A stretch of DNA of 64,000 nt from Tritrichomonas musculus (Eukaryota > Parabasalia > Tritrichomonadida > Tritrichomonadidae), in contig JAPFFF010000052.1 in assembly GCA_039105265.1 (NCBI GenBank), forward strand, positions 62,001 through 126,000, written 5' to 3'. The notes below the pieces were generated by a model. The model was given only the letters and a program-made list of their open reading frames with translations. It ran no database searches and was not told where the DNA came from. The position numbers were made by a program, and so were the translations under genes. Positions within the stretch are counted from its first letter, which is position 1, and each line of letters starts with the position of its first letter. Shown here one piece after another: positions 41,751-52,001 of this stretch.

Positions 41751-41813
41751 CAAAAAAAAAAAAAATGATACAAACATAAACACTTAATTTTTTTTTAATA
41801 TTATAAATAATTA

Positions 41814-42974
41814 TTACTTTGATTCTTCTTCATTATTATTTGAATAATAGTAGTCGAGATCATCATCAATTACAGCTTGCAAATCCGCATCAGAATGCTT
41901 CTCAATATCTTCAGGAAGCACCAATTCCACATCAACCGGTATCTGTGAGGCAAAAGTAACCATGTGTCCCTTAAACATTTCTGATCCTTTGTTGGCGTCG
42001 TTCCTTTTCCGATTCTTTGGATCATATCTTCCACCCCGGCCACGGTGGCCTCGATTGTCATAGCCTCCTCTGTGGCCTCTGCCTCCTCTTTGTCCTCTGC
42101 CACGGCTTCTCTGTCCATTCCTATTGTTTGGATTTCCGCCATTGTTTTCAATGTCGGCTGGCTTGTTTTGACTTATATTGTTGTCATTTCTTTGGCCGCT
42201 TCTGCTTTCGTTACTTGGTATGTATACAAACCTGCTGTCTTGGTTTCTGTTTCCGTTGTCAGGTCTGTTGCTTGGGTTTCCCTGATTTTTGTTGACATTT
42301 TGATCGTCATTTTTCTCTTTTTCGTTGCCTTGGGCATTGCTGCTTAAATTCGGATTTTTGTAGACGAATCTGCTATCTCGATTATCGTGGCTATATCGAC
42401 TTTTTCTTTGCTCGTTTCCCGCATTTGTATTTGATTGATTTTTGTCATGCTGATGGTCGCCATTAGCATCAGTACTTGTATCGTTATTTGAATTATTTGT
42501 GTAAACAAATCTATTATTGGAATTATTGCGGTTTCTTTCAGTATTTTGATTAGATTTGGTATATTGATTTTTATTTCCGTTTCTATTTCTGTTGCTGTCG
42601 TTATCTACTGGTTTGTTAGTATAGTAGTTGTTGGAATTTGAATTTTTTCTCTGAAAATGAGTATTTGGATTTTGGATAGGATTATTTTGAGCGGTATTAT
42701 TATTTAATTCGGTAGTTTGATTGCTTTTCGTAGTTTCATTTTGATTTATAGTAGTTTGATTTTGAGAATTATTATTAGGTGGTGGAGTATATGTAAACCT
42801 GTTTTCATTTTGATTGGGGTATTTTTTATATCTATTTCGGTTGCTATTATCACTGCTTTTCGGTTTAGGATTAGTATCTTTTTCGTTTGAAGCTTGCGAT
42901 TCATTAGAATTACTATTATTTGGAGTATAAACAAATTTATTAGAATCATTACGACGATTATTGTTACTGCTCAT
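41814..42974 (-). CDS. Asn-rich RGG-box protein with repeated F-V-Y motif
   Basis: The 386-residue protein is mostly disordered and rich in Asn, Ser and Gln. Five spaced copies of a short motif stand out: NKFVYTPNN, NRFTYTPPP, NRFVYTNNS, SRFVYKNPN and SRFVYIPSN, about 45 residues apart. A Gly/Arg box (RSRGRGQRGGRGHRGG and RGHRGRGGRYD) lies near residues 290-320 and is typical of RNA-binding proteins. A short conserved-looking C-terminus (GSEMFKGHMVTFASQIPVDV) ends in an acidic tail. A role in mRNA binding, translation or granule formation fits, with the F-V-Y motif a candidate docking motif. No known family is recognised. It lies 73 bp downstream of tRNA-Asp, in opposite orientation. Confidence 0.7.
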   Translation of the reverse strand: MSSNNNRRNDSNKFVYTPNNSNSNESQASNEKDTNPKPKSSDNSNRNRYKKYPNQNENRFTYTPPPNNNSQNQTTINQNETTKSNQTTELNNNTAQNNPIQNPNTHFQRKNSNSNNYYTNKPVDNDSNRNRNGNKNQYTKSNQNTERNRNNSNNRFVYTNNSNNDTSTDANGDHQHDKNQSNTNAGNEQRKSRYSHDNRDSRFVYKNPNLSSNAQGNEKEKNDDQNVNKNQGNPSNRPDNGNRNQDSRFVYIPSNESRSGQRNDNNISQNKPADIENNGGNPNNRNGQRSRGRGQRGGRGHRGGYDNRGHRGRGGRYDPKNRKRNDANKGSEMFKGHMVTFASQIPVDVELVLPEDIEKHSDADLQAVIDDDLDYYYSNNNEEESK

Positions 42975-43348
42975 TATCTGATGATTAAAACTATATTTTG
43001 ATTTTTGAAATCAAAGTCAAAACAGTTTTAGAAAAATTTAAATGGATATTTAAAAATTCACAATTTTTTTCAATATTGTCATACAATATTTTGTAATCAT
43101 AGAAAAATATAAAATAATAATATCCATCATAAAAGATAATTTTTATTAGAATAATAACATTATTTATTAATAATATTATTTTCTGAATGCTCTTCATTTA
43201 CTCAAATTCCTTCTTTTATTATTCCTATTGGTAATGATCATGAAGAATATTGTTTCAAGTAATCAGCTCTAAAAAACATTCAAAAAGAGATATTTTATTA
43301 ATTGATTGATTGAATAAATATTATCAATTTCAACCAAATTTTTTTTGT

Positions 43349-46240
43349 TTATTTATGAAAATAGAATTTAATTAAAAATGAAGAAAACAAATCGCCGTGA
43401 TTGGCAGCTAATCTCAAATATCTAAAAGCTTCATTTTTATTTTCATGAAGCATTAAGCCACCCAAAATTCTCATTGCTTCTCGATTTCCATTATTTACTG
43501 CTTTATCGAGATATTTTATTGCTTCATCTTTATTAGGTTCTATTCCATCACCGTACAATGACATTTTGGCATGCAAAAGCATTGCCTCTGCATCGCCTTC
43601 ATCAGCTGCTTCTTTAAACAAAGCATCAGCTCTTCTTCGGTCATTGTAATTATTTTCTTCATAATAATATTTTGCATATTCAATTTTCTGATTTCCTTCA
43701 CTTTTATTTTGCCCTTTCAAAAAAATTGTTGCCATTTTACATCCTTCATCATCAGCTTTTTTTATGAATTTCAAACCTTCTTCTTTATTCATTTTTATTC
43801 CTTCACCATTGAACAACAATTGACCATACATGAATTTTGCATTTGTATTTCCATGATCAGCAGCCATCTTGTAATAATAAACAGCCTCTTTGCAATTACG
43901 GGTTCCAATTTCTCCTTTATAATAAATATGGCCTAAATTAATCATTGCTCGATCATGACCTTTACTAGCTGCATTTTTATAGTATTTAATTGATTCATTA
44001 ATATCACGTGGAACTCCTTCTCCATGACGAAGTAATCGTGCATATAAATACATCGATTCAACATGACCTTTATCAGCTGCAATTTTATAATATTTTGCAG
44101 CAAGACTTTTATTTTTGGGTAATAAAAAGCCTTCATCATAGCTCATTGCCATTTTTGCAATCATTTCAATATCATTACTATCTGTCATTTTATCATTTAA
44201 TGCGTTGAAAGCTTGAGTTTTATCAACATTTGCTGATTTACAAACAGAATCAAATGCAGATAGTTGGGTCTTTGATTTAAATAAAGACAATGCATTCTTA
44301 TTTCCTTTATCAGCAGCCATTTTCAAATATTTGTTTGCTTCTTCTATATTTCTAGGGACACTTGTTCCAAAACGTAAAATATTAGAATATGTTAAACATG
44401 CATCACCATCTCCTAAATCTGCTGCTTTTTTGATATATTTAACACTTTCTATTGGAAAAGGTCCCATTCCATTCTTTTTATGTAATATTCCAGCATACAT
44501 GTACATCGCCTTACTATATCCTCCTTCAATTGGTTGTTTTAAATATTTGGCTGCTTCATCAAGATCAACATCAATACCATCACCATTATATAACATGTCT
44601 GCATAATGAATTGATGCATCAACAAAACCTTGATCAGCTGACATCTTCAAATATTTTGCAGCTTCTTTTTTATTCCCTTTGATTTCATCTCCAAATAATA
44701 ATAATTGTCCATATTGAAACATTGCTATCTTGTCACCTTTATCAGCACTCATTTTATAAATTCTTGCTGCTTCGTTTTTATCTGTTGGAATTCCGTCTCC
44801 TTTCATTAACATTTCTGCTAACAAATTCATTGAATCTGTGTTTCCTTTCTCACTTGACATCCTGAAATAATAAGCAGCTTCTTGCTTATTCATTGGAATT
44901 CCATCAGCTGTTAAAAGCATGTATCCATAATTAAATTGTGCTATTTCATCACCTAAATCTGCTGCAATCTTTGCATAATAAGCAGCTTTTTCTTTGTCGA
45001 CTGGAATACCAATCCCATCATGATACATCACACTCAAATTATGTGCAGAATCAGCATTCCCTTTTTCAATTGCTTTTTCATAATAGTTAATAGCTTCTTC
45101 TATATTGTGCTCAATTTTAGGATGACTTGATAATAAATATCCAAGATTGAACATTGCATTAACACAACCAAGTTCGCTTGCTTTTTTATAATAACGAATG
45201 CCTTCTTCAACATCTATATCAGTACCAATTCCTTCAATAAGAATTCTTGCATATTGCATCATTGCTTCAATTGAGCCATTATCAGCTTCCAACTTTATAT
45301 TTAACGCAGCAAATGACCTGCTGTCCTTTAAATCATCTTCAAAATTATCAAGAAAATCATCAACTTCTTCATCACAAACATTGAAAAATTTTCGAATTTT
45401 ATCTTGCATTAAAAAATCAACAATTTGACTGAAAGTTGGTCTGTCTTTTGGATCATTGGACCAACAACTATTAAGAAATCTTTGGATATCTTCATTTGTA
45501 ATATATGTCAAATTGGGGCGGTTTCCTTCAATAACGATATTTTGAAGGTGAAATTCACTTTTTATGTTAGTAAAAGGCAGCCTATCGGTAACAACTTCAT
45601 AAAAAATGATTGAATATGCATAAACATCAACTTTGTAGTCATAATGATCACCATTATATATTTCTGGGGCCATGTAAAGTGGGGTCCCTTTTCCAGATTT
45701 CATAATTATATCTTGCAATTTTTTGTCTGACACTTTTGAACAACCAAAATCACAGATATGTGGATGTAAAACATTATCAAGAAGGATATTGGCTGGTTTT
45801 AAGTCGCGATGAATAATTCCTTTTGAATGGAGATATTTCATGCCTAGTGCAACACCTAAAAGAATGATATATTTCGACGTGAATGTATATTGTGGCGGGG
45901 CAAGTGAAAGATGAGAATTTTTAAGCATTTTGTCAAGAGAACCTTTGGGCATATATTGTGTAATAATTATTTTATTGTTGATTCCTTCAAAATTTATAGG
46001 ACTGTAACCAATTAGTATTAATATCGCATAATTAGAAACTTTTACATATGATTTTAATTCTTTTATCAATGAGCTTTTAGAATTAGAGTCGTCTTTATAT
46101 TCTTCTGTAAGTTCTTCTTTTGCTGCATATTCAATATATGTTTTTTTATCTTCAACCAAATAAACAATTCCAAAAGAACCAGATCCGATTTCATTGAGTT
46201 TGTGGTAGTCATTGATATTGATTATGGGAATGTCAATCAT
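43349..46240 (-). CDS. TKL-like protein kinase with Sel1 repeats
   Basis: Residues 10-285 are a full kinase domain: GSGSFGIVY (P-loop), AAKEE (catalytic Lys), IIHRDLKPANILLD, CDFGCS (DFG intact), GTPLYMAPEIY, DVYAYSIIFYEVVTDRLPF and a closing CWSNDPKDRPTF. That last box and the loop style are TKL-like. All catalytic residues are kept, so the enzyme should be active. From about 315 to 955 run some seventeen Sel1-type repeats (AxxYxxMAADKGxxxAMFxYGxLL), forming a binding solenoid. The two other kinase-Sel1 genes in this window have DFD in place of DFG and belong to another subfamily. TCATTTTA directly abuts the ATG as an Inr. Confidence 0.9.
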   Translation of the reverse strand: MIDIPIININDYHKLNEIGSGSFGIVYLVEDKKTYIEYAAKEELTEEYKDDSNSKSSLIKELKSYVKVSNYAILILIGYSPINFEGINNKIIITQYMPKGSLDKMLKNSHLSLAPPQYTFTSKYIILLGVALGMKYLHSKGIIHRDLKPANILLDNVLHPHICDFGCSKVSDKKLQDIIMKSGKGTPLYMAPEIYNGDHYDYKVDVYAYSIIFYEVVTDRLPFTNIKSEFHLQNIVIEGNRPNLTYITNEDIQRFLNSCWSNDPKDRPTFSQIVDFLMQDKIRKFFNVCDEEVDDFLDNFEDDLKDSRSFAALNIKLEADNGSIEAMMQYARILIEGIGTDIDVEEGIRYYKKASELGCVNAMFNLGYLLSSHPKIEHNIEEAINYYEKAIEKGNADSAHNLSVMYHDGIGIPVDKEKAAYYAKIAADLGDEIAQFNYGYMLLTADGIPMNKQEAAYYFRMSSEKGNTDSMNLLAEMLMKGDGIPTDKNEAARIYKMSADKGDKIAMFQYGQLLLFGDEIKGNKKEAAKYLKMSADQGFVDASIHYADMLYNGDGIDVDLDEAAKYLKQPIEGGYSKAMYMYAGILHKKNGMGPFPIESVKYIKKAADLGDGDACLTYSNILRFGTSVPRNIEEANKYLKMAADKGNKNALSLFKSKTQLSAFDSVCKSANVDKTQAFNALNDKMTDSNDIEMIAKMAMSYDEGFLLPKNKSLAAKYYKIAADKGHVESMYLYARLLRHGEGVPRDINESIKYYKNAASKGHDRAMINLGHIYYKGEIGTRNCKEAVYYYKMAADHGNTNAKFMYGQLLFNGEGIKMNKEEGLKFIKKADDEGCKMATIFLKGQNKSEGNQKIEYAKYYYEENNYNDRRRADALFKEAADEGDAEAMLLHAKMSLYGDGIEPNKDEAIKYLDKAVNNGNREAMRILGGLMLHENKNEAFRYLRLAANHGDLFSSFLIKFYFHK

Positions 46241-46248
46241 TAAAATGA
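46241..46248 (-). promoter_or_regulatory. Inr-type element of the TKL-like kinase gene
   Basis: TCATTTTA on the minus strand ends at the base before the ATG, a typical close Inr position for trichomonad genes. Confidence 0.5.
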
Positions 46249-47217
46249 TTTAGATTTAAGAAAAAAAAAGTTTTTTTATTTGCTAATATTAGCAAATAAT
46301 AAAATATAAATAATGTTTAATTTAGATAAACTATAATATTTTTGTAGATAATTCATGAATAAAAATAAATTAAAATAATTCAATTTCAATTACTCAAATT
46401 GTTAGATATATTGTCTTTGAAGCCAATATTTGGCCATTCAATGATCGATATATTTTATTTATACTATTGAAAATGTTTTATGTAAAATATTCAAAAAATT
46501 GTTTTTGCCTTTTTTGATATCTAAATAAATATTCATTTAAATATATTAATTATATTATTTCTATAATTATTTTTTTATATGAAATAAAAAGTAAAAATAA
46601 TTACACTTTCGTTTTAATATACGATATTTGATATCAGATTTCTTGTAAAAACAAATTTTTGTGCATAATCTATGATTAAACTGGTATAAAATGATGATAA
46701 ATAATGTAACGTCTCTTTAAATTAGATAAATATTTATTTGTACTGACAATAAACAAATTATTAAAAAACAAACCTATTAAATTCTTTATAAGACTGAAAA
46801 CCTATTTACACTATATCACTAAACAATGCAATTTTCTGAAAAACCGCCGTTTTATATAAAACCTTAATCTCAATAATGTGTAATTTTTTGAATAGCATGC
46901 ACTTTAAAATTTTATACAGTTATGTATAAAAAATTGAAGCAGTATAAAAAGTTGAAGCCCAGGTTAATGTCTCTTTTTTCACCTCACAGAGTATCCAAAT
47001 ATCAATAAATGCTAATCTCGATATTTCATCAGTAAATTTTATCAATTTTTAATTTTATATTCAAAAAAAAACATACAACTGCATTACAATGATCGTTTTT
47101 GTTATTATGATAAAATCAAGAATTGATATATGAGCATTTAAAATTTAAAATGAATTCTATAACTTACTTTAAAATTTTCAATAGTTTATTTGATTTTGAA
47201 TTATGATAATATCTTAG
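46249..47217. other. A+T-rich gene-free stretch
   Basis: No coding frame, RNA gene or repeat was recognised. Confidence 0.5.
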
Positions 47218-47472
47218 TCACTGAACAATAATAATGCCATTTATTCTATTATAGCAACATCTCCAGAAGTCACTGATACGATCATTACCCATAAAATCAC
47301 AAGCAATAAGTTTGAATCCTTTATATTCGAATATTTCTGGATTGAAACCAATAATTGACTCGATTCGAATATGATCTGAAAGTTTAAGTTGTTTTAAAAT
47401 AGTTGTTTTGCCTGTATCGTCAAGTCCTAGCATAAGATTTTTGGTATCTATGTTTTCAAAATATTTTTCCAT
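47218..47472 (-). pseudogene. ARF/ARL small GTPase, truncated
   Basis: 84 codons give the first half of an ARF-family GTPase: LMLGLDDTGKTTILKQLKL (P-loop GLDxxGKT), IESIIGFNPEIFEYKGFKLI (switch 1 region, Thr replaced by Ser/Ile context), DFMGNDRISDFWRC (switch 2, in place of WDxGGQ) and NGIIIVQ. The frame then stops, before the NKxD and SAK nucleotide-specificity motifs. ARF proteins normally have about 180 residues. The Gly-Gly-Gln of switch 2 is also lost, so it is very probably a non-functional duplicate. Confidence 0.75.
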
Positions 47473-47629
47473 GTTTCACTTGTTAAAAAAACAATTAATT
47501 GCAAATATATCATATCACATGTCAATTTATTTTGACATAATTGAAGTTGTTGAATTGATCCAAGATAAACCATACATGGAGAAGCACTTAGAAATCAAGT
47601 GCAGTGATGAAAATGTCAAATTAGATTAC

Positions 47630-47687
47630 ATTGATCTTGATCATTACGTCCTCACAAATGATGACCATTCAAAAAGTTGGACCTGTC
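47630..47687. repeat. 58-bp inverted repeat, left arm
   Basis: The arm is the exact reverse complement of 47852-47909. The two arms enclose 164 bases and both lie inside the hydrolase gene. Confidence 0.95.
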
Positions 47688-47851
47688 GTTCTTTTTGAGA
47701 TCTTTAAATGATTTACCTGAATGATAACGAATTCTTGCCAAATTCGTTGTCGTTTCTATCATTGTGTGCGTGTATGGAAAACGACAGCCTGCATAAAAAG
47801 TGTTCATATAATAAGGTTGACCAAGACTCATAAAAAGTTCATCAACAAATG

Positions 47852-47909
47852 GACAGGTCCAACTTTTTGAATGGTCATCATTTGTGAGGACGTAATGATC
47901 AAGATCAAT
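47852..47909. repeat. 58-bp inverted repeat, right arm
   Basis: Exact reverse complement of 47630-47687. Beyond 47909, a short CTAATTT match resumes after a 5-base gap, showing the repeat was once slightly longer. Confidence 0.95.
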
Positions 47910-49107
47910 CTAATTTCAGTTCCTTCTCCATTCCGCAAGCAGTACAACTCATGGTACGATTGGATGCTTAAAATCACCGAAGAAAACATCATGATCTCAT
48001 TCAAAGAGATCGAAAGAGGATGTACACAATATGGACTTCCACCATTTGATTCCTATGTTGTTGACAATGGCTGGAACAACTACAACAGTGACAAGTATGG
48101 CGTTTATGATGTAGGAACATCAGGAACAACATATAATCAAGATGGTTTTTGGGAGTTTAATGACAAATTCCCAAACAAGTTCAAGAATCCTTCTGATTTC
48201 ACTAGAAAGATTTCATCAAACTTTGGTGTTTGGCTTGGTCCAAGAGGTGGTTATGTCACACCAGGCAAATTTGGTCAAATGATTGAAGATGCCAAGAAAG
48301 GATTTTTTAATCCACAGTCGGATGATATTGACGTTGGTTCACACACTTATTTAAAGAATGTCCAACAACTTCTGGTTGACTTTATTAAGACATATAAAGT
48401 CAATTATTATAAACTTGACGGTTTTGTTGAACAACCATACTTTAATGAAATTCACGATCACATGGTCGGTGGTCCAGACGGTCTTTATTACTTCACTGAT
48501 CTATGGGAAAACGTTTATGTTTGGTATGAAGATATGATTAAAACAGCCAAAGAAACAGGACTTGATAACTTTTGGATCTCAACAACAACATGGGCAGCAC
48601 CTTCACCTTTCCAATTACAATTGTCGAATTCGGTTTGGATTCAAATTTCAGGTGATAAAGGTGAAATTATTATCGGTGATAATATTAATCAAGCTGACCA
48701 ATGTTTGACTTATAGAGATGACTGTTATTGGCAATTTTATGATGAAATGGAATTACAATTCCCTGCACGTTGCCTTTATAATCATGATCCAATTTACGGT
48801 CAAACAGGAACGACTCTTCGTGGCAGTTTAAAAGACGACTTTTTCGGAACTTTCTTGTACGGATGCGAAATGAGAGGCACTGCTTTCTTTGAGCTTTATT
48901 ACACTCACGACATGCTTGATGAAGGCGATAAATGGTACATAAGTTCTGATGTTTTGTCATGGGCAGAAGAAGGAAACTTTGATACACTTCAACATTCCCA
49001 AATATTCAGTTATTTTTTAACGTTTATATTATATTGATATAGATTATTTTTTTTTATTGAAAATCACAAAATTGAAAAAGATTTACATTTATTATTCAAA
49101 GTACAAA

Positions 49108-49866
49108 TCATTGATAGTCAATGGAAACTCTCTCTGGGAAATAACCTTCGACATTTCCAATAAAATTTCTAGAAAGAAATCTCACTTTTGTGAGATTTTC
49201 ACACCCATCAAAAGAATCACTGCATATATGTTCAACTGAAGGAGGTATTGTAATTTCAACCAGTTCAGCACATGAATTAAATGCACCCTCTGCAATATAT
49301 ATTAACGAATCAGGTAATTCGATATCTTTAAGTCTATTACAATTAGAAAAAGCATGTTCTCCAATGTAGGAAATGTATGGAAATGTTATTTTTTCAAGCC
49401 TATCACAATTTTGGAATGTATTATCTTCAATACCATCTACATAATATGGAATATTAATTTCCATCAAGGACCCGCATTCAGAGAATGCATGACGATCAAT
49501 TTTTTCAACTGTTGAAGGAATTTTTATATTTTTTAATTTTTCACAATGTTGAAAAGCATATTTTCCAATATAAGTCAATTGAGATTGTTCTTGAAAAGAC
49601 ACTTCAACGAGTGATGTACACCAGGAAAATGATCCTTCTCCTATTATTTTCACCGAGGATGGAATTGTAACAGTATTTATTGGACAACTACAAAATGCAT
49701 ATTTTCCTATCTTAGTTACTGTTGATGGAATAACAATTTTGGTAAGCGATTGACAATTAAAAAAAGCGTAATTAAAGATACCTTTTTGATTAATTACAAA
49801 ATTAACAATTTCATAATTTCTTTTATCGTAAGCAATTGTTAACGGTGACTCATAAAAAATAATTAT
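49108..49866 (-). pseudogene. Ankyrin-to-BspA-LRR continuation after an in-frame TAA
   Basis: Directly after the TAA that ends the 599-codon ankyrin gene (49867-49869), the same frame goes on as IIIFYESPLTIAYDKRNYEI, which has ankyrin form, and passes straight into BspA-type LRR (FNYAFFNCQSLTKIVIPSTV, then IGKYAFCSCPINTVTIPSSV). About nine LRR units follow, ending ...YFPERVSIDYQ at 49108. There is no start codon of its own near the front (the first in-frame candidate is a GTG at 49653). It is therefore the 3' part of an ankyrin-LRR hybrid gene cut by one stop. LRR sequence is otherwise intact. Confidence 0.65.
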
Positions 49867-51666
49867 TTAAATTTTGGAAGATTCGATTTTTACATATTTA
49901 ATTTTCATATACTTGTATTCATTTGTTATAAATTCAACAAGTTTAGCATAATTATACTTGCACAAATAATAAAATGATAGCTTTTCAGTGAATTCAATTT
50001 CTTTGTTTACATTTTCATTGTAATCACCTTCATTATTTTCTATTTCATTGTTATCACCTTCATTATTATCTATTTCATTGTAATCACCTTGATTGCTATC
50101 ACCTTCATTATTATCTATTTCATTGTTATCACCTTCATTATTATCTATTTCATTGTAATCACCTTGATTGTTATCACCTTCATTGCTATCATTTTCATTG
50201 TAATTATTTTCATTGTTATCACCTTCATTGCTACCATTTTCATTGTAATCAACTTCATTATTATCTATTTCATTGTAATCACCTTCATTATTATCTATTT
50301 CATTGTAATCACCTTCATTATTATCTATTTCATTGTAATCACCTTCATTATTATCTATTTCATTGTTATCACCTTGATTGTTATCTATTTCATTGTAATC
50401 ACCTTGATTGTTATCACCTTCATTATTATCTATTTCATTGTAATCACCTTGATTGTTATCACCTTCATTATTATCTATTTCATTGTTATCACCTTCATTA
50501 TTATCTATTTCATTGTAATCACCTTGATTGTTATCACCTTCATTGCTATCATTTTCATTGTAATTATTTTCATTGTTATCATTTTCATTATTATCACCTT
50601 CATTGTTATCATTTTCATTGTAATCAACTTCATTATTATCTATTTCATTGTAATCACCTTCATCGTAATCACCTTCATCGTAATCACCTTCATCGTAATC
50701 ACCTTCATTATTATCTATTTCATTGCTATCAACTTCATTATTATCCAAATATAAATAAGAATATAAATTCAAATAATTATGATACTGTAATGCATTTTTC
50801 AATAAGAACTCTTTAGATTCAATTTTTTGTTCATAATATTCTTCGAGATCTTGATTATGACATTTCAAAGATTCAATCATGCAATCTTTGTAATTAATAT
50901 CAAAATTATTTTCTGAAAATTTTTCTTCAATTAGATGAATTATTTCACAATTGCCTGAGTGTATTGCATATAAAATCAATGATTGATCTAATTCTGTATT
51001 TTTTTGTAATAAATATTTGAATATCTGAATTGATCCATAAAATGCGGCATATTCAATCATTGAAACATCTTTATTAGCCAATAATGGATTTGTTTCGAAT
51101 ATTGATGGTTCTATCTTAATTGATTTATTAGAATTATCTATTTTTATAAATTCATCTAAATAATCTTTCCGAATGAGTTGGCAAATTTTGTTGTCATTGA
51201 CGCCTTTTTTCCTTTTATCTTCGAAACTAGTCATTTCTATCTCCTTCTTATTTACCAATTTTAGTTCTGGAGCGAAAAATTGCTTGAAATTATATTTAAC
51301 ATTATTTTCATCAGTCATTTCACTTTTAATATTTTCATCGATTTTCAAAATGTCTTGCTTTATTAAAATTAGGAGGATTAACTTGCTCTTTTTAAATATA
51401 TTGAAAAGCTCCTTTGATTCGAAATTATGAAAAACATCTTTTATTGATTGAATAAGTATATTCAATTTGTCGAAAAATAAATTTGATCGATGGTAATGAA
51501 TTGATATAGTCGATATTAAGCAGAGAAGTTCTATAATTTTTTTTTTATCATCGAGAAAATAGTCTAATATATCCAATAAACTATCGCTGCTTTCTTGATC
51601 TTCATTTTCAATAAATTGTAAAATATAATCATGAATATCTTTCATAAAACCTATATATTCTTGCAT
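49867..51666 (-). CDS. Ankyrin (DUF3447-type) protein with long NNEGD-type repeat insert
   Basis: 599 codons: a helical N-terminus (about 1-170, DYILQFIENEDQESSDSLLD), ankyrin repeats around 185-290 (MIEYAAFYGSIQIFKYLLQK, LILYAIHSGNCEIIHLIEEK), then about 245 residues of a five-residue repeat [GI]D[NY]N[EQ] (about 303-548), and a further ankyrin-like helix pair (LSFYYLCKYNYAKLVEFI) before TAA. The repeat is encoded by a 15-bp minisatellite that has expanded within the ankyrin domain without breaking the frame, giving a very acidic insert. The protein continues in frame past the TAA into more ankyrin and BspA-LRR sequence, so the natural protein may have been longer. Function: protein-binding scaffold, otherwise unknown. 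Confidence 0.75.
   Translation of the reverse strand: MQEYIGFMKDIHDYILQFIENEDQESSDSLLDILDYFLDDKKKIIELLCLISTISIHYHRSNLFFDKLNILIQSIKDVFHNFESKELFNIFKKSKLILLILIKQDILKIDENIKSEMTDENNVKYNFKQFFAPELKLVNKKEIEMTSFEDKRKKGVNDNKICQLIRKDYLDEFIKIDNSNKSIKIEPSIFETNPLLANKDVSMIEYAAFYGSIQIFKYLLQKNTELDQSLILYAIHSGNCEIIHLIEEKFSENNFDINYKDCMIESLKCHNQDLEEYYEQKIESKEFLLKNALQYHNYLNLYSYLYLDNNEVDSNEIDNNEGDYDEGDYDEGDYDEGDYNEIDNNEVDYNENDNNEGDNNENDNNENNYNENDSNEGDNNQGDYNEIDNNEGDNNEIDNNEGDNNQGDYNEIDNNEGDNNQGDYNEIDNNQGDNNEIDNNEGDYNEIDNNEGDYNEIDNNEGDYNEIDNNEVDYNENGSNEGDNNENNYNENDSNEGDNNQGDYNEIDNNEGDNNEIDNNEGDSNQGDYNEIDNNEGDNNEIENNEGDYNENVNKEIEFTEKLSFYYLCKYNYAKLVEFITNEYKYMKIKYVKIESSKI
50010..50750. repeat. 15-bp minisatellite inside the ankyrin gene
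   Basis: On the plus strand, units such as TCACCTTCATTATTA alternate with TCTATTTCATTGTAA-type units, giving five codons each on the coding strand. About 49 units are present, with some larger repeated blocks. Confidence 0.9.
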
Positions 51667-52001
51667 ATTTTAGCAAATATTTTGTGATTTGATTTTAATG
51701 ACCAAATTTAAATTCAAAAAAAATTATAAGACATTCAATTTTGTATGAGAGAAAATTTTATGCCAGATCTCCTCTCTATCTAATACAGTTTTGTGCTAAA
51801 ATTAAAACAATTGTTTATTCCATATTTTTATGAGCAACTGGTTTTTTGGAAAATTTTCCTTTTCAAAAAAGTGAATTTTCCAATTTTGCTTCAATATTGT
51901 AATATTATCCAAATTGAAAGCAATTTTAACAATAAATAAAACAATAAATAACTTATTCAATATTTCATGGTTTATTAAGAAAAATTTTGATAATGAAATA
52001 T
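51667..52001. other. Intergenic region
   Basis: A+T-rich, with no gene seen. TTTTGGAAAATTTTCC and GTGAATTTTCCAA around 51845-51885 form weak inverted repeats. Confidence 0.35.

Larger units (their letters stand above)
47519..49037 (+). pseudogene. Glycoside hydrolase (GH36/alpha-galactosidase-like), rearranged and truncated
   Basis: The main open stretch (47871-49037) holds hydrolase sequence: YNSWYDWM, FDSYVVDNGWNNY (TIM-barrel strand with Asp), NFGVWLGPRGGY, YYKLDGFVEQ (candidate nucleophile Asp on strand 4) and a later TTWAAPSPF. An upstream open piece (47519-47697) ends ...HYVLTNDDHSKSWTC. Between them, 47688-47851 carries matching hydrolase sequence on the opposite strand (PFVDELFMSLGQPYYMNTFY), bordered by a 58-bp inverted repeat. 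The gene thus contains an inverted segment and cannot be read through. The 3' end also stops early, against a BspA relic. An intact relative would be an alpha-galactosidase-type enzyme attacking host or dietary glycans. Confidence 0.65.

Noticed and set aside
42017-42347. Plus-strand frames rich in Cys/Val opposite the RGG box
   Set aside because: Antisense shadows of the Asn/RGG-rich gene; codon pattern and low complexity belong to the minus strand.
50089-50754. 221-codon plus-strand frame of Ile/Phe/Thr/Val repeats
   Set aside because: Antisense shadow of the 15-bp minisatellite in the ankyrin gene.
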